64,000 nt of DNA, taken from assembly GCA_902620455.1 (NCBI GenBank), contig CACNIG010000001.1:62001-126000 (forward strand), in the 5' to 3' direction. This DNA is from an uncultured Bacteroidota bacterium (GTDB lineage Bacteria; Bacteroidota; Bacteroidia; Flavobacteriales; Flavobacteriaceae). A model generated the notes under the pieces. That model did not search any database and had not been told where the DNA came from. It saw only the letters and a list, made by a program, of their open reading frames with translations. The position numbers and the translations under genes are program-made. Of the stretch, positions 7,779 through 17,345 are shown piece after piece; within the stretch, counting starts at the first letter, position 1; each line of letters starts with the position of its first letter.

Positions 7779-9329
7779 GTGAAAAAAGAATTGATTATAA
7801 GGTCAAATTCAAATGCTGTTGATTTTGCAATGCTTAATGAGGGAAGACTTATTGAGCTAGACAAGGAAGTAGGTAAAAACAAATTTTCTGTAGGTGATAT
7901 TTTTGTTGCAAAAATTAGGAAAACCATACCTGGATTGAATGCTGCATTTGTAAATGTAGGACATGAAAAGGATGGATTTCTTCACTATCATGACTTAGGA
8001 CCAAAACTGTTGTCATTATCTAAATTTGTTGATCAAATTGATTCAAAAAAAGTAAAATCTTTTTCTTTCAGTAAATTTAATTTTGAGAAGGATATACCAA
8101 AAAATGGTCTAATCAAAGATTGTCTAAAATCTAAACAGACAACTTTGGTACAAATAATAAAAGAACCTATATCTACAAAAGGGCCAAGATTAAGCTCTGA
8201 AATTTCTTTAGCGGGTAGGTATATGGTCTTGATTCCCTTTTCTGAGAGAATCTCAATTTCACAAAAAATTAAAAGTCAGGATGAAAAGAAAAGGCTAAAA
8301 ACCTTAGTTAAGAATATTAAGCCAAAAGGTTTTGGAGTAATAATTCGAACAGTAGCAAAAAATAAATCCGTAAGTGAGCTCGAAGGAGATCTCAAAGATT
8401 TAATTATGAGATGGAAAAGACTATGTATAAATTTTAGTAAGTCTGATTCATATCCAACAAAAATCTTAGGGGAGATAAACAGAACGACATCAAAACTAAG
8501 AGATGTATTTGATGATTCATTCTCAAACATTTATCTTGATGATCCTAATTTGTATAGTGAAATTAAAGAATACATAAAGCTAATTGCTCCAGGAAAATCA
8601 TCAATAGTTAAACTTTATAAAGGGGTAACTCCAATTTTTGACAAATATGGAATTGAAAGGCAGATAAAATCTTCATTTGGAAGAACTGTCTCTATGCAAA
8701 AAGGAGCATATCTAATTATAGAACACACAGAAGCTCTTCATGTGATTGATGTAAATAGCGGAAACAGATCTAACAAATCAAAAACACAAGAAGAGACTGC
8801 CATGGAAGTTAATTTAATTGCATCTGCTGAAATTGCAAGACAATTAAGACTTCGGGATATGGGAGGAATTATAGTTGTAGACTTTATAGATTTAACTAAA
8901 AGAGAAAACAGAAAAAAGTTATTTGATCACTTTTGCGCAGAGATGGCAAAAGACAGAACAAAGCACAAGATTCTTCCACCTAGTAAATTTGGATTAATTC
9001 AAATCACAAGGCAAAGGGTAAGGCCTGAAATGAATATTAAAACAAAAGAAGCTAATCCGAATAAAGAATTTGAAGTGGAAGCACCTATTTTACTTGTTGA
9101 TAAAATTAACACAGAACTTAACAGGATTGTTAAGAATTCGCGTTACAAAAGTGGAGCAATATACATACATGCTCATCCATTTGTAGCAGCGTATATAAAC
9201 AAGGGTCTATTTTCATTAGTAAATAAGTGGAGCTTTCAGTACAAACGAATAATTAAAGTTATTCCAAGAGACTCATACTTATATCTTCAATATAATTTAA
9301 CAAACAATAGATCTAAAATTTTGAAATAA
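7779..9329 (+). CDS. rng: Ribonuclease G (RNase E/G family)
   Basis: This is a 516-residue endoribonuclease of rRNA maturation and mRNA turnover. It has an N-terminal S1-like domain (GDIFVAKIRKTIPGLNAAFVNVGHEKDGFLH), then the catalytic region with the metal-binding DVNSG in HVIDVNSGNRS and the second Asp in GGIIVVDFIDL. The CPxC zinc-link of E. coli RNase E/G is absent: after TRQRVRPEMNI the sequence has no cysteines, a feature I believe is shared by Bacteroidota homologues. The start is GTG at 7779, fixed by the family-typical N terminus MKKELIIRSNSNAVDF. A 116-base leader with two hairpins precedes it and a good terminator follows. Confidence 0.95.
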   Translation: MKKELIIRSNSNAVDFAMLNEGRLIELDKEVGKNKFSVGDIFVAKIRKTIPGLNAAFVNVGHEKDGFLHYHDLGPKLLSLSKFVDQIDSKKVKSFSFSKFNFEKDIPKNGLIKDCLKSKQTTLVQIIKEPISTKGPRLSSEISLAGRYMVLIPFSERISISQKIKSQDEKKRLKTLVKNIKPKGFGVIIRTVAKNKSVSELEGDLKDLIMRWKRLCINFSKSDSYPTKILGEINRTTSKLRDVFDDSFSNIYLDDPNLYSEIKEYIKLIAPGKSSIVKLYKGVTPIFDKYGIERQIKSSFGRTVSMQKGAYLIIEHTEALHVIDVNSGNRSNKSKTQEETAMEVNLIASAEIARQLRLRDMGGIIVVDFIDLTKRENRKKLFDHFCAEMAKDRTKHKILPPSKFGLIQITRQRVRPEMNIKTKEANPNKEFEVEAPILLVDKINTELNRIVKNSRYKSGAIYIHAHPFVAAYINKGLFSLVNKWSFQYKRIIKVIPRDSYLYLQYNLTNNRSKILK

Positions 9330-9336
9330 AAATTAC

Positions 9337-9371
9337 TAAAAACCGTTTAGAATTTCTGAGCGGTTTTTTTT
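9337..9371 (+). terminator. Rho-independent terminator of rng
   Basis: AAAACCG at 9338-9344 pairs with CGGTTTT from 9361. The inner arms also pair (TTTAGA with TCTGAG, including two G-T pairs) around ATT, and a run of T residues continues to 9371. It separates rng from recX. Confidence 0.85.
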
Positions 9372-9381
9372 ATATTATAGA

Positions 9382-9831
9382 ATGGAGTCTTCAGTAAAAA
9401 ATAAAATAGAACATTATTGTGCATATCAAGAAAGATGTCACTTTGATGTTAAAAATAAACTTAATAAACTTGGAATATTTGGTGATGAATTAGATGAATA
9501 TATCTGTTATTTAATTGATGAGAATTATTTATCAGAAACAAGATATTCTGAAGCATTCGTTAGAGGTAAATATAACAATAACAACTGGGGGCGTATTAAA
9601 ATTATAATGGAGTTAAAATCAAAAAATATTTCGGAATGGAATATTAACAATGCGTTAAAACAAATTACTGAGGAAGACTATGAAAACAAATTATATAAAA
9701 TTTGTGAGAAGAAATTACAACATGTTGATGAAACTCAGTATGAAGTTAAAAATAAGATAGTTAGACACCTAACTCAGAAAGGTTGGGAAATGGATTTAAT
9801 AATTAAATGCCTTAATCAACTAATAAGGTAA
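9382..9831 (+). CDS. recX: RecX family regulatory protein
   Basis: This is a 149-residue, helix-rich protein of the RecX family, which binds and modulates RecA filaments. Typical features are the N-terminal CAYQERCHFDVKNKL helix, the LIDENYLSETRYSEAFVRGK segment and WGRIKIIMELKSKNI. It starts 11 bases after the rng terminator, with no clear -7 box in that space. Its 3' end overlaps the convergent atpC gene by 20 bases. Confidence 0.92.
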   Translation: MESSVKNKIEHYCAYQERCHFDVKNKLNKLGIFGDELDEYICYLIDENYLSETRYSEAFVRGKYNNNNWGRIKIIMELKSKNISEWNINNALKQITEEDYENKLYKICEKKLQHVDETQYEVKNKIVRHLTQKGWEMDLIIKCLNQLIR

Positions 9832-10087
9832 CTTGATTGTTATTCATTTCTACAGTACCAGACTCAATGTCAAGTGTTGTCTCTTTCTCATTAAACTCAA
9901 ATTTATCTTTGACATCTTTATCAATAGAAATGTTACCTAAAATTTTAACCTTACCTTTTGTAAGAGTAGATACAATTGGTGCATGATTATTAAGGACCTG
10001 GAAATCGCCATATGTTCCAGGGAAAAGAACAGACTCAACTTCTCCTTTAAATAATGTTTTTTCTGGTGAGATTATTTCTAGGTACAT
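9812..10087 (-). CDS. atpC: F1Fo ATP synthase epsilon subunit, short form
   Basis: This 91-residue epsilon subunit of the membrane ATP synthase couples gamma rotation to the Fo ring. Only the N-terminal beta-sandwich is present (MYLEIISPEKTLFKGEVESV, PGTYGDFQVLNNHAPIVSTL). The C-terminal helical hairpin that inhibits ATP hydrolysis in E. coli and Bacillus is missing, which is usual for Bacteroidota. It follows atpD by two bases. The remaining ATP synthase genes are not in the window. The last 20 bases overlap recX on the other strand. Confidence 0.95.
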   Translation of the reverse strand: MYLEIISPEKTLFKGEVESVLFPGTYGDFQVLNNHAPIVSTLTKGKVKILGNISIDKDVKDKFEFNEKETTLDIESGTVEMNNNQVTLLVD

Positions 10088-10089
10088 TA

Positions 10090-11613
<1,524 letters not shown>

Positions 11614-11629
11614 TTATGAAATTAAAGTG

Positions 11630-11637
11630 CAAATATA
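11630..11637 (-). promoter_or_regulatory. -7 box for atpD-atpC
   Basis: The minus strand reads TATATTTG, a perfect Bacteroidota -7 box, giving a leader of about 20 bases before the atpD ATG. I see no -33 TTTG at the expected distance. Confidence 0.6.
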
Positions 11638-11744
11638 TGTTCTTGGATTAAAATTTAAAAGTTAATGGGCCTTCAATTTTTGATAATTTATTAAGATAAA
11701 ATCATAATCGTTTAAATGGTTAAGAATTTTATAATTAAATAGGA

Positions 11745-11752
11745 TATATTTG
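11745..11752 (+). promoter_or_regulatory. -7 box for the large acyl-CoA dehydrogenase
   Basis: TATATTTG matches the Bacteroidota -7 consensus and ends 18 bases before the ATG at 11771. It is divergent from the atpD promoter in the same 166-base gap. Confidence 0.6.
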
Positions 11753-11770
11753 CTCAAATTATAAATTTTT

Positions 11771-13585
11771 ATGGCATCTAAATATATTGATATAAAGACA
11801 GTTAAATTCTTTATGAACAGTGTACAAGAATTAGAAAAAATATTAAATAAAGAAAGGTTTATCGATCATAATAGTGAATCTGTAGACCTTTATATTGATT
11901 CTGTCAAAAAATTTGCTGACAGAGAACTGTTTCCTTATTTCAAAGAGATGGATGAGAAACCTGCTCATTATAAAGATGGTTCAATCCATGTTCATCAACA
12001 AGTTGAAAAAATGATGAAAGAAGGAGGTGCTATGGGTTTAATTTCTGCACCATTTAATTATGAAGACGGAGGTCTTCAGTTGCCTTTACTTGTTCATACT
12101 GCTTCAAACTATATTTTAGATGCTGCTAACAATCATTTACCAGGTTATTCTGGGCTTACTTCAGGTGCTGCAGAACTAATTATAGAATTTGCAAGTAAAG
12201 AACTAAAAGAAAAATATACTCCTAAGATGCTTACCGGAGAATGGGGTGGAACTATGTGTTTAACCGAACCACAAGCTGGAAGCTCTTTATCTGACATTGT
12301 TACAAAAGCTACACCAGATGCAAATAATGCATACAAAATTTGTGGTCAAAAAATATTTATATCAGGAGGGGATCATCAGTACGCAGGGAATATAGTTCAT
12401 CTTTTACTGGCCAGAATAGAAGGAGCTCCTGCTGGGACAAAAGGAATATCATTGTTTGTAGTACCAAAAAATAGATTAAATGATAATGGTGAGTTAGAAG
12501 CTAACGATGTAACTACGGTTGCTGATTTTGAAAAAATGGGTCAAAAAGGTTATTGTACTACTCATCTAAGTTTTGGAGATAAAGGTGACTGTCATGGTTA
12601 TCTGGTAGGTGAAGAAAACCAGGGTCTTAATTATATGTTTCTTATGATGAACGGTGCTCGAATTGCAGTCGGTCGTGGTGCATCAGCAATTGCATGTGCT
12701 GCTTATTACGCATCTTTAGAATATGCTAATGAACGTCCTCAAGGTCGTAAACTTTCATCTGATGGTACAAAGAATTTAAAAAATAAACAAAGTCTAATAA
12801 TTGAACACCCCGATGTAAGACGAATGCTCCTTTTACAAAAATCAATGGTTGAAGGTTCAATGAATATTATCTTTAAAGCTGCAAAATATTTTGATCTTCA
12901 GCATAATAGCACTGACAAAAAAGAAAAACATAAATATGAGACTTTACTTGAAATGATAATTCCTGTAGTCAAAACTTATCCATCAGAGGCTGGCATTTAT
13001 TCTATTAATAATGGGCTCCAAGTTCTTGGGGGTTATGGTTTTTGTTCAGACTTTATTTTACAACAATATTATCGTGATATAAGAATATCATCTATATATG
13101 AGGGAACTACTGGAATACAATCCCAAGATCTACTTGGTAGGAAGATGATGTTAAATAATGGTGAGGGTGCTAAGCTTTTATTAGATGAAATAAAAATAAC
13201 AATTGATAAGGCAATTCAGGATGAAGATTTAAAAAAGTGGGCAGAGGCATTAAATGATCAACTTGATCAAACTCAAAAAATTTTATTTCACCTTATACCC
13301 TTTGCTGCTAAAGGTGATTATGAAAGATTTCTAGCAGATGCATCAATATTTATGGAATTTTTTAGCCTTGTTCTTATTGGGTGGTCATGGTTAGAAATTG
13401 GCATTACTAGCAAAAAATCTTTAATAATGAGCAATAGTTCTGATGACTCTAGCTTCTTTAAAAGTAAGTTAGATACTTTGGAATATTTTTATGCATATGA
13501 ATTACCTAAAACAAAGGGACTGGCTGATATACTATTACACCCTTCATCAATTACCATAAAAAAGGAAAACAAAGTAATAAGTTAA
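11771..13585 (+). CDS. Acyl-CoA dehydrogenase, long form (about 600 residues)
   Basis: This 604-residue flavoprotein oxidises acyl-CoA to enoyl-CoA and passes electrons to ETF. The core holds the FAD/substrate motif MCLTEPQAGSSLSD and the catalytic base region SIYEGTTGIQ (Glu near residue 444). The length with extra N- and C-terminal segments fits the FadE/DmdC-like subgroup common in marine flavobacteria. The chain length is unknown; DmdC-type activity on 3-methylmercaptopropionyl-CoA is one option but no other dmd genes are nearby. It has its own promoter box. It sits opposite a second, different acyl-CoA dehydrogenase operon, and etfBA lies about 10 kb downstream. Confidence 0.93.
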   Translation: MASKYIDIKTVKFFMNSVQELEKILNKERFIDHNSESVDLYIDSVKKFADRELFPYFKEMDEKPAHYKDGSIHVHQQVEKMMKEGGAMGLISAPFNYEDGGLQLPLLVHTASNYILDAANNHLPGYSGLTSGAAELIIEFASKELKEKYTPKMLTGEWGGTMCLTEPQAGSSLSDIVTKATPDANNAYKICGQKIFISGGDHQYAGNIVHLLLARIEGAPAGTKGISLFVVPKNRLNDNGELEANDVTTVADFEKMGQKGYCTTHLSFGDKGDCHGYLVGEENQGLNYMFLMMNGARIAVGRGASAIACAAYYASLEYANERPQGRKLSSDGTKNLKNKQSLIIEHPDVRRMLLLQKSMVEGSMNIIFKAAKYFDLQHNSTDKKEKHKYETLLEMIIPVVKTYPSEAGIYSINNGLQVLGGYGFCSDFILQQYYRDIRISSIYEGTTGIQSQDLLGRKMMLNNGEGAKLLLDEIKITIDKAIQDEDLKKWAEALNDQLDQTQKILFHLIPFAAKGDYERFLADASIFMEFFSLVLIGWSWLEIGITSKKSLIMSNSSDDSSFFKSKLDTLEYFYAYELPKTKGLADILLHPSSITIKKENKVIS

Positions 13586-13614
13586 TTGACTTTTAACTGC
13601 ACTAATAGTTTTCA

Positions 13615-14688
13615 TTAAAATTCAATTTTTTGATTTTCGATTGATATTTTAGCCATTCTAGCATATGATTGGACAACTAAATTTAAGTTTTTAAACCTTA
13701 TATCATTTGTAAAACCTCTTTCATATCTAAAATATATTTGTTGGACTATAACTGCTATTTTAAACAATCCAAAAACAAAATAAAAAACAATATTTTCAAT
13801 GTTTACACCAAATCTGGTAGAATACATTTCTAATATTTCTCCTCTCTTTGGATTATTTTCATTTGATGTAATGTTTAGGTTAATTGCTTGCATATATTCA
13901 GGATCATCTTTGTTGATCCAATAAGCAAGAGAGGTTCCTAAATCCATAAAAGGATCACCTGTTGTACACATCTCCCAATCTAAAACAGATTTAACAGATA
14001 AATCATTAGAGTCAATAACTAAATTGTCATATTTAAAATCATTATGAATGAGGGAAACATATTCTGATTCTGAAATATTTTCATTTAACCATTTAATTAC
14101 AAAATTTATTTCAGGAATATGAGAGGTTTTAGAATTTTCATACCTCTTTGACCAACCTTGAACTTGTCTTGAGCAGTAACCTTTAGGTCTTCCAAATTCA
14201 GCTAGACCTATTTCCTCAACATTTAATTTATGAAGTTCAACAAGTGTATCTACAAACTCTGATGCTATAAAATTATATTTATTTTTATCTGTAAGTATTT
14301 TTTGATAATTATTATTTCTGAGTACTGTTCCTCTTATCCTCTCCATTATATAAAAATCAGAACCAATAATATTTATATCATCACAATAGTGAATAGGAGT
14401 AGGTGATTTTTTATAATTTTTATCAAGAGCAGATAATACATTGAATTCTCTACTCATATCATGACCAGATTTTATTTTTGCACCAATAGGTGGTTTTCTA
14501 AGAATATACTCCTTATTGTTAGAACTTATTAAATAAGTAAGATTTGAAAATCCTGATGGAAATTGAAGAAGCTCAAAGCTACTCTTATCAATGTCTAAAA
14601 AGTTAATTAAATAATTACACAAACTATTATTATCTAGGACTTCGTCCTTTCTTATTTGTGTTGGATTGTCAATGAATTTTTCAGACAT
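13615..14688 (-). CDS. APH-fold kinase, ACAD10/11 N-terminal type
   Basis: This 357-residue protein kinase-like phosphotransferase has the nucleotide-binding segment FPSGFSNLTYLI, the catalytic loop HNDFKYDN (residues 215-222, base Asp217) and the metal-binding Asp237 in VLDWEMCTTGDPFMDLG. YILRKPPIGAKIKSGHDMSREF closely follows the kinase half of ACAD10/11. The related bacterial LvaA phosphorylates the 4-hydroxyl of 4-hydroxyvaleryl-CoA. Here the kinase is a separate gene 21 bases after the matching dehydrogenase, last in an operon with MaoC and SDR genes. I infer 4-hydroxyacyl-CoA kinase activity. Aminoglycoside resistance is unlikely. Confidence 0.88.
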   Translation of the reverse strand: MSEKFIDNPTQIRKDEVLDNNSLCNYLINFLDIDKSSFELLQFPSGFSNLTYLISSNNKEYILRKPPIGAKIKSGHDMSREFNVLSALDKNYKKSPTPIHYCDDINIIGSDFYIMERIRGTVLRNNNYQKILTDKNKYNFIASEFVDTLVELHKLNVEEIGLAEFGRPKGYCSRQVQGWSKRYENSKTSHIPEINFVIKWLNENISESEYVSLIHNDFKYDNLVIDSNDLSVKSVLDWEMCTTGDPFMDLGTSLAYWINKDDPEYMQAINLNITSNENNPKRGEILEMYSTRFGVNIENIVFYFVFGLFKIAVIVQQIYFRYERGFTNDIRFKNLNLVVQSYARMAKISIENQKIEF

Positions 14689-14709
14689 TATAAGTTAGGG
14701 TAACAAACT

Positions 14710-15888
14710 TTATTTTTTGTAAGATTTTAAAATAAGCCTGGCCAGTCTGCTTTTATGTACTTCGTCAGCGCCATCATATATTCTTGAGGCTCTTTCATGT
14801 CTATAATATGATGATAAAATCAGGTCATCCGTAACTCCTAATGCACCATGAACCTGAATAGCATAATCAACGACTTTCTGAAGAACATTAGCGCAATAAA
14901 ATTTTATTATAGATATCTCAGCCCTGGACTTATATGTTCCTTGAGCATCAATTTTTTTTGCGGCATCCTGAACCATCAACCTTGCAGCATTTATTTCTGC
15001 CCTTGATTCTGCGATCCAATTTTGAATTGTCTGCTTATCTGAAAGCATTGTTCCATCAGATATTTCTCTAGATACTGCTCTTTCACACATTAGATTAAAT
15101 GCTCTTTCACACATTCCTATCCACCTCATACAATGATGAATCCTACCTGGCCCTAATCGCTTTTGAGCTATAGCAAACCCCTCTCCTTCAGAGCCTAAAA
15201 CATTAGTAATAGGTACTTTAACATTATTAAATTTTATTTCAGCATGACTTTCCCAACCTGCTCCAGGATGTCCCATAATTGAGACATTTCTAACAAATTC
15301 AACTCCATCTGTTTCTAATGGAACAATTATTTGACTAGCTTTTTTGTGTAAATCTTCACCATCAGGATCAGTTACTACCATTACTATAGCAAAGCTAGCT
15401 CCATCAAAACTTGAAGTAAACCATTTATGACCATTAATAATATAGTTGTCATTTTCTTTTTTTGCGGTTGTTCCCATTCTTGTTGGATTTGATCCTGCAT
15501 ATTGAGGCTCTGTCATTGCAAAACAACTTCTAATTTTTCCTTCTAAAAGAGGATACAAATACTGTTGTTTTTGTTCCTCCGTACCAGTCTCAATTAATAC
15601 TTCCATATTTCCTGCATCAGGTGCCTGACAATTAAAAACGTAAAAGCCATACGGACTTGCACCAAGAATTTCACTTACCTCTCCATGTTGTTCAAGAGAT
15701 AAACCAAGACCACCATATTCTTTTGATACTTGAGGTAACCAAAAGCCCATCTTTTTTACTTTATCTCTTAATTCATTAAGTTTAGGAAGCTTTTCACTCC
15801 ACTCTGAATTAACAATCCATGGTTCGAGTGAAATTAATTCATCTTTTATGAATGTTCTAATTTGTTCTTTTACCTCTGTAAAGTTCAT
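14710..15888 (-). CDS. Acyl-CoA dehydrogenase family protein, ACAD10/11-type
   Basis: This is a 392-residue acyl-CoA dehydrogenase fold protein. It has the FAD motif AMTEPQYAGSNPT and a strong ACAD11 signature, LGPGRIHHCMRWIGMCERA (residues 245-263). The position of the usual catalytic Glu reads IYDGADEVH (Asp372), as in ACAD10/11, whereas the other dehydrogenase in the window reads IYEG. In this subfamily the enzyme converts a 4-phosphoacyl-CoA toward enoyl-CoA rather than doing a plain dehydrogenation. It lies between the MaoC gene (26 bases away) and the kinase gene (21 bases away) in one operon. The subfamily assignment is strong; the chain length is unknown. Confidence 0.92.
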   Translation of the reverse strand: MNFTEVKEQIRTFIKDELISLEPWIVNSEWSEKLPKLNELRDKVKKMGFWLPQVSKEYGGLGLSLEQHGEVSEILGASPYGFYVFNCQAPDAGNMEVLIETGTEEQKQQYLYPLLEGKIRSCFAMTEPQYAGSNPTRMGTTAKKENDNYIINGHKWFTSSFDGASFAIVMVVTDPDGEDLHKKASQIIVPLETDGVEFVRNVSIMGHPGAGWESHAEIKFNNVKVPITNVLGSEGEGFAIAQKRLGPGRIHHCMRWIGMCERAFNLMCERAVSREISDGTMLSDKQTIQNWIAESRAEINAARLMVQDAAKKIDAQGTYKSRAEISIIKFYCANVLQKVVDYAIQVHGALGVTDDLILSSYYRHERASRIYDGADEVHKSRLARLILKSYKK

Positions 15889-15914
15889 TTTTTAAAAATA
15901 TAAATTTTTATTTT

Positions 15915-16394
15915 TTAGCTTGGAAGTGAATATATTAGTGATATTGTCTCTGCCACGCATACAGGTTTAATTTCACCATCAACTTCGAATATAATTTTGA
16001 AAGTATATTTTGCCCCTCCTGTAACTTTCTCAATTTTTATCAAAGACACCCTACCTCTAAATTTTGACTCAGCTGGAGTAGCATTAGGAAATCGAACCTT
16101 TTCAAGGCCATAGTTTACTGCAAGTGCAATGTTATTTATCTTTAATGTTTGAAACACAACCTGTGATGCATATGAAAGAATATGAAACCCGTGAGCTATA
16201 GTTTTTTTGTAAGGAGAATATTTTGCAGCTTTTTCTTGGTCAATATGAATCCACTGTTTATCTTCAGTTAATTCTGCAAATTCGTTAACTTTATCTTGTG
16301 ACATATTAAACCACTTAGATATTCCAATTTCTTTTCCAAGGTATTTATCTAAATCTTCTATATTTTCTATTTCTGTTGAATAAGGTTTTTCCAT
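15915..16394 (-). CDS. MaoC-like (R)-specific enoyl-CoA hydratase
   Basis: This 159-residue hot-dog fold protein probably adds water to an enoyl-CoA. The hydratase-2 motif is TEDKQWIHIDQEKA with likely catalytic Asp45 and His50, followed by KKTIAHGFHILS. It is the second gene of the SDR-MaoC-ACAD-kinase operon, ten bases after the SDR stop. In that setting it would hydrate the enoyl-CoA made by the ACAD10/11-type dehydrogenase. R-stereospecificity is a family property that I have not been able to test. Confidence 0.9.
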   Translation of the reverse strand: MEKPYSTEIENIEDLDKYLGKEIGISKWFNMSQDKVNEFAELTEDKQWIHIDQEKAAKYSPYKKTIAHGFHILSYASQVVFQTLKINNIALAVNYGLEKVRFPNATPAESKFRGRVSLIKIEKVTGGAKYTFKIIFEVDGEIKPVCVAETISLIYSLPS

Positions 16395-16403
16395 AATGTT
16401 GGG

Positions 16404-17180
16404 TTAATTTATCATATAACCACCGTCTATATTAAATGTTTCTCCAGTTGTATAACTTGAAGCTTCAGAAGCAAGATAAAGAGCTATTCCTGATATTTCG
16501 TCAGGATCTCCAGCCCTTCGAATTGGAAGATCACCAAGCCATGTTTCTAACATTTCCTCATTTTGCCATAAAGCTGAACTTAATTTTGTTTTGATTAACC
16601 CGGGACAAATTGCATTTGACCTTACCCCATATTTACCCCACTCCTTTGCCTGAGATTTAGTGAGCATTGATATAGCGGCTTTGCTGATAGAGTAAACTCC
16701 CAAACCTTTGTCAGGCTTATTTGCCTCAACTGATGATATATTTATAATAGAACCAGACTTGTTTTCCTTCATATATTCAAACACAAGATTAGATAGTTTG
16801 AAAGGGGACTTTGTATTGATATCTAGTATTTTATTAAAAAGTTTTTCATCAGCATTTTCTAGACGATCAAATACAGGATTTATTCCAGCATTATTAACAA
16901 GTATATCAATTCTTCCATATTTATTGATTGTAGTTTCAATTAGATTTTTTAACTGATCATCTTCACCTACGTGACAAACACATTCAATTGCGTTATAACC
17001 ATTTGCAGTTATTTCACTAACAACTTTCTCAATACCCTCTTGAGATCTACTGCTTACAACGACGTTTGCCCCAAATTCTGCAAATGCTTTTGCAATTGAG
17101 GCCCCTATGCCTTTACTGGCCCCAGTTACAATTGCTACCTTATCTGTTAAATCAAATAAGTTTTTATATTTTGTTTTCAT
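16404..17180 (-). CDS. Short-chain dehydrogenase/reductase (FabG-like)
   Basis: This is a 258-residue NAD(P)-dependent oxidoreductase. The cofactor motif TGASKGIG is at residues 19-26, NNAG at 96-99, and the catalytic Ser149/150, Tyr163 and Lys167 are in INISS and YSISK. The C-terminal ICPGLIKTKLS and GETFNIDGGYMIN are typical of classical SDRs. It is the first gene of the minus-strand operon with MaoC, ACAD and kinase, and is divergent from the acyl-CoA ligase. In this setting it may oxidise a hydroxyacyl-CoA or, like LvaD, interconvert a 4-keto and 4-hydroxy group; the sequence does not decide. Confidence 0.93.
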   Translation of the reverse strand: MKTKYKNLFDLTDKVAIVTGASKGIGASIAKAFAEFGANVVVSSRSQEGIEKVVSEITANGYNAIECVCHVGEDDQLKNLIETTINKYGRIDILVNNAGINPVFDRLENADEKLFNKILDINTKSPFKLSNLVFEYMKENKSGSIINISSVEANKPDKGLGVYSISKAAISMLTKSQAKEWGKYGVRSNAICPGLIKTKLSSALWQNEEMLETWLGDLPIRRAGDPDEISGIALYLASEASSYTTGETFNIDGGYMIN

Positions 17181-17345
17181 GTAGATATTTTGATTGTCAT
17201 TTTTATGTAATATACTAATTGATTTAATTTGATTACTATGATTCTTCTATAAATAGGGGAAAATCTAAAAATTAAAACTTGCAAAGCATTACATTGTTTT
17301 TAAAGCTGAAAATAATCTTATATATTTAAATAAAAACCAAAAGAT

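Noticed and set aside
17181-17345. The 165-base divergent gap between the SDR and ligase genes as a regulator-binding region
   Set aside because: I looked for TAnnTTTG boxes and palindromes on both strands and found only near matches (TATATTTA at 17321), so no site is claimed.
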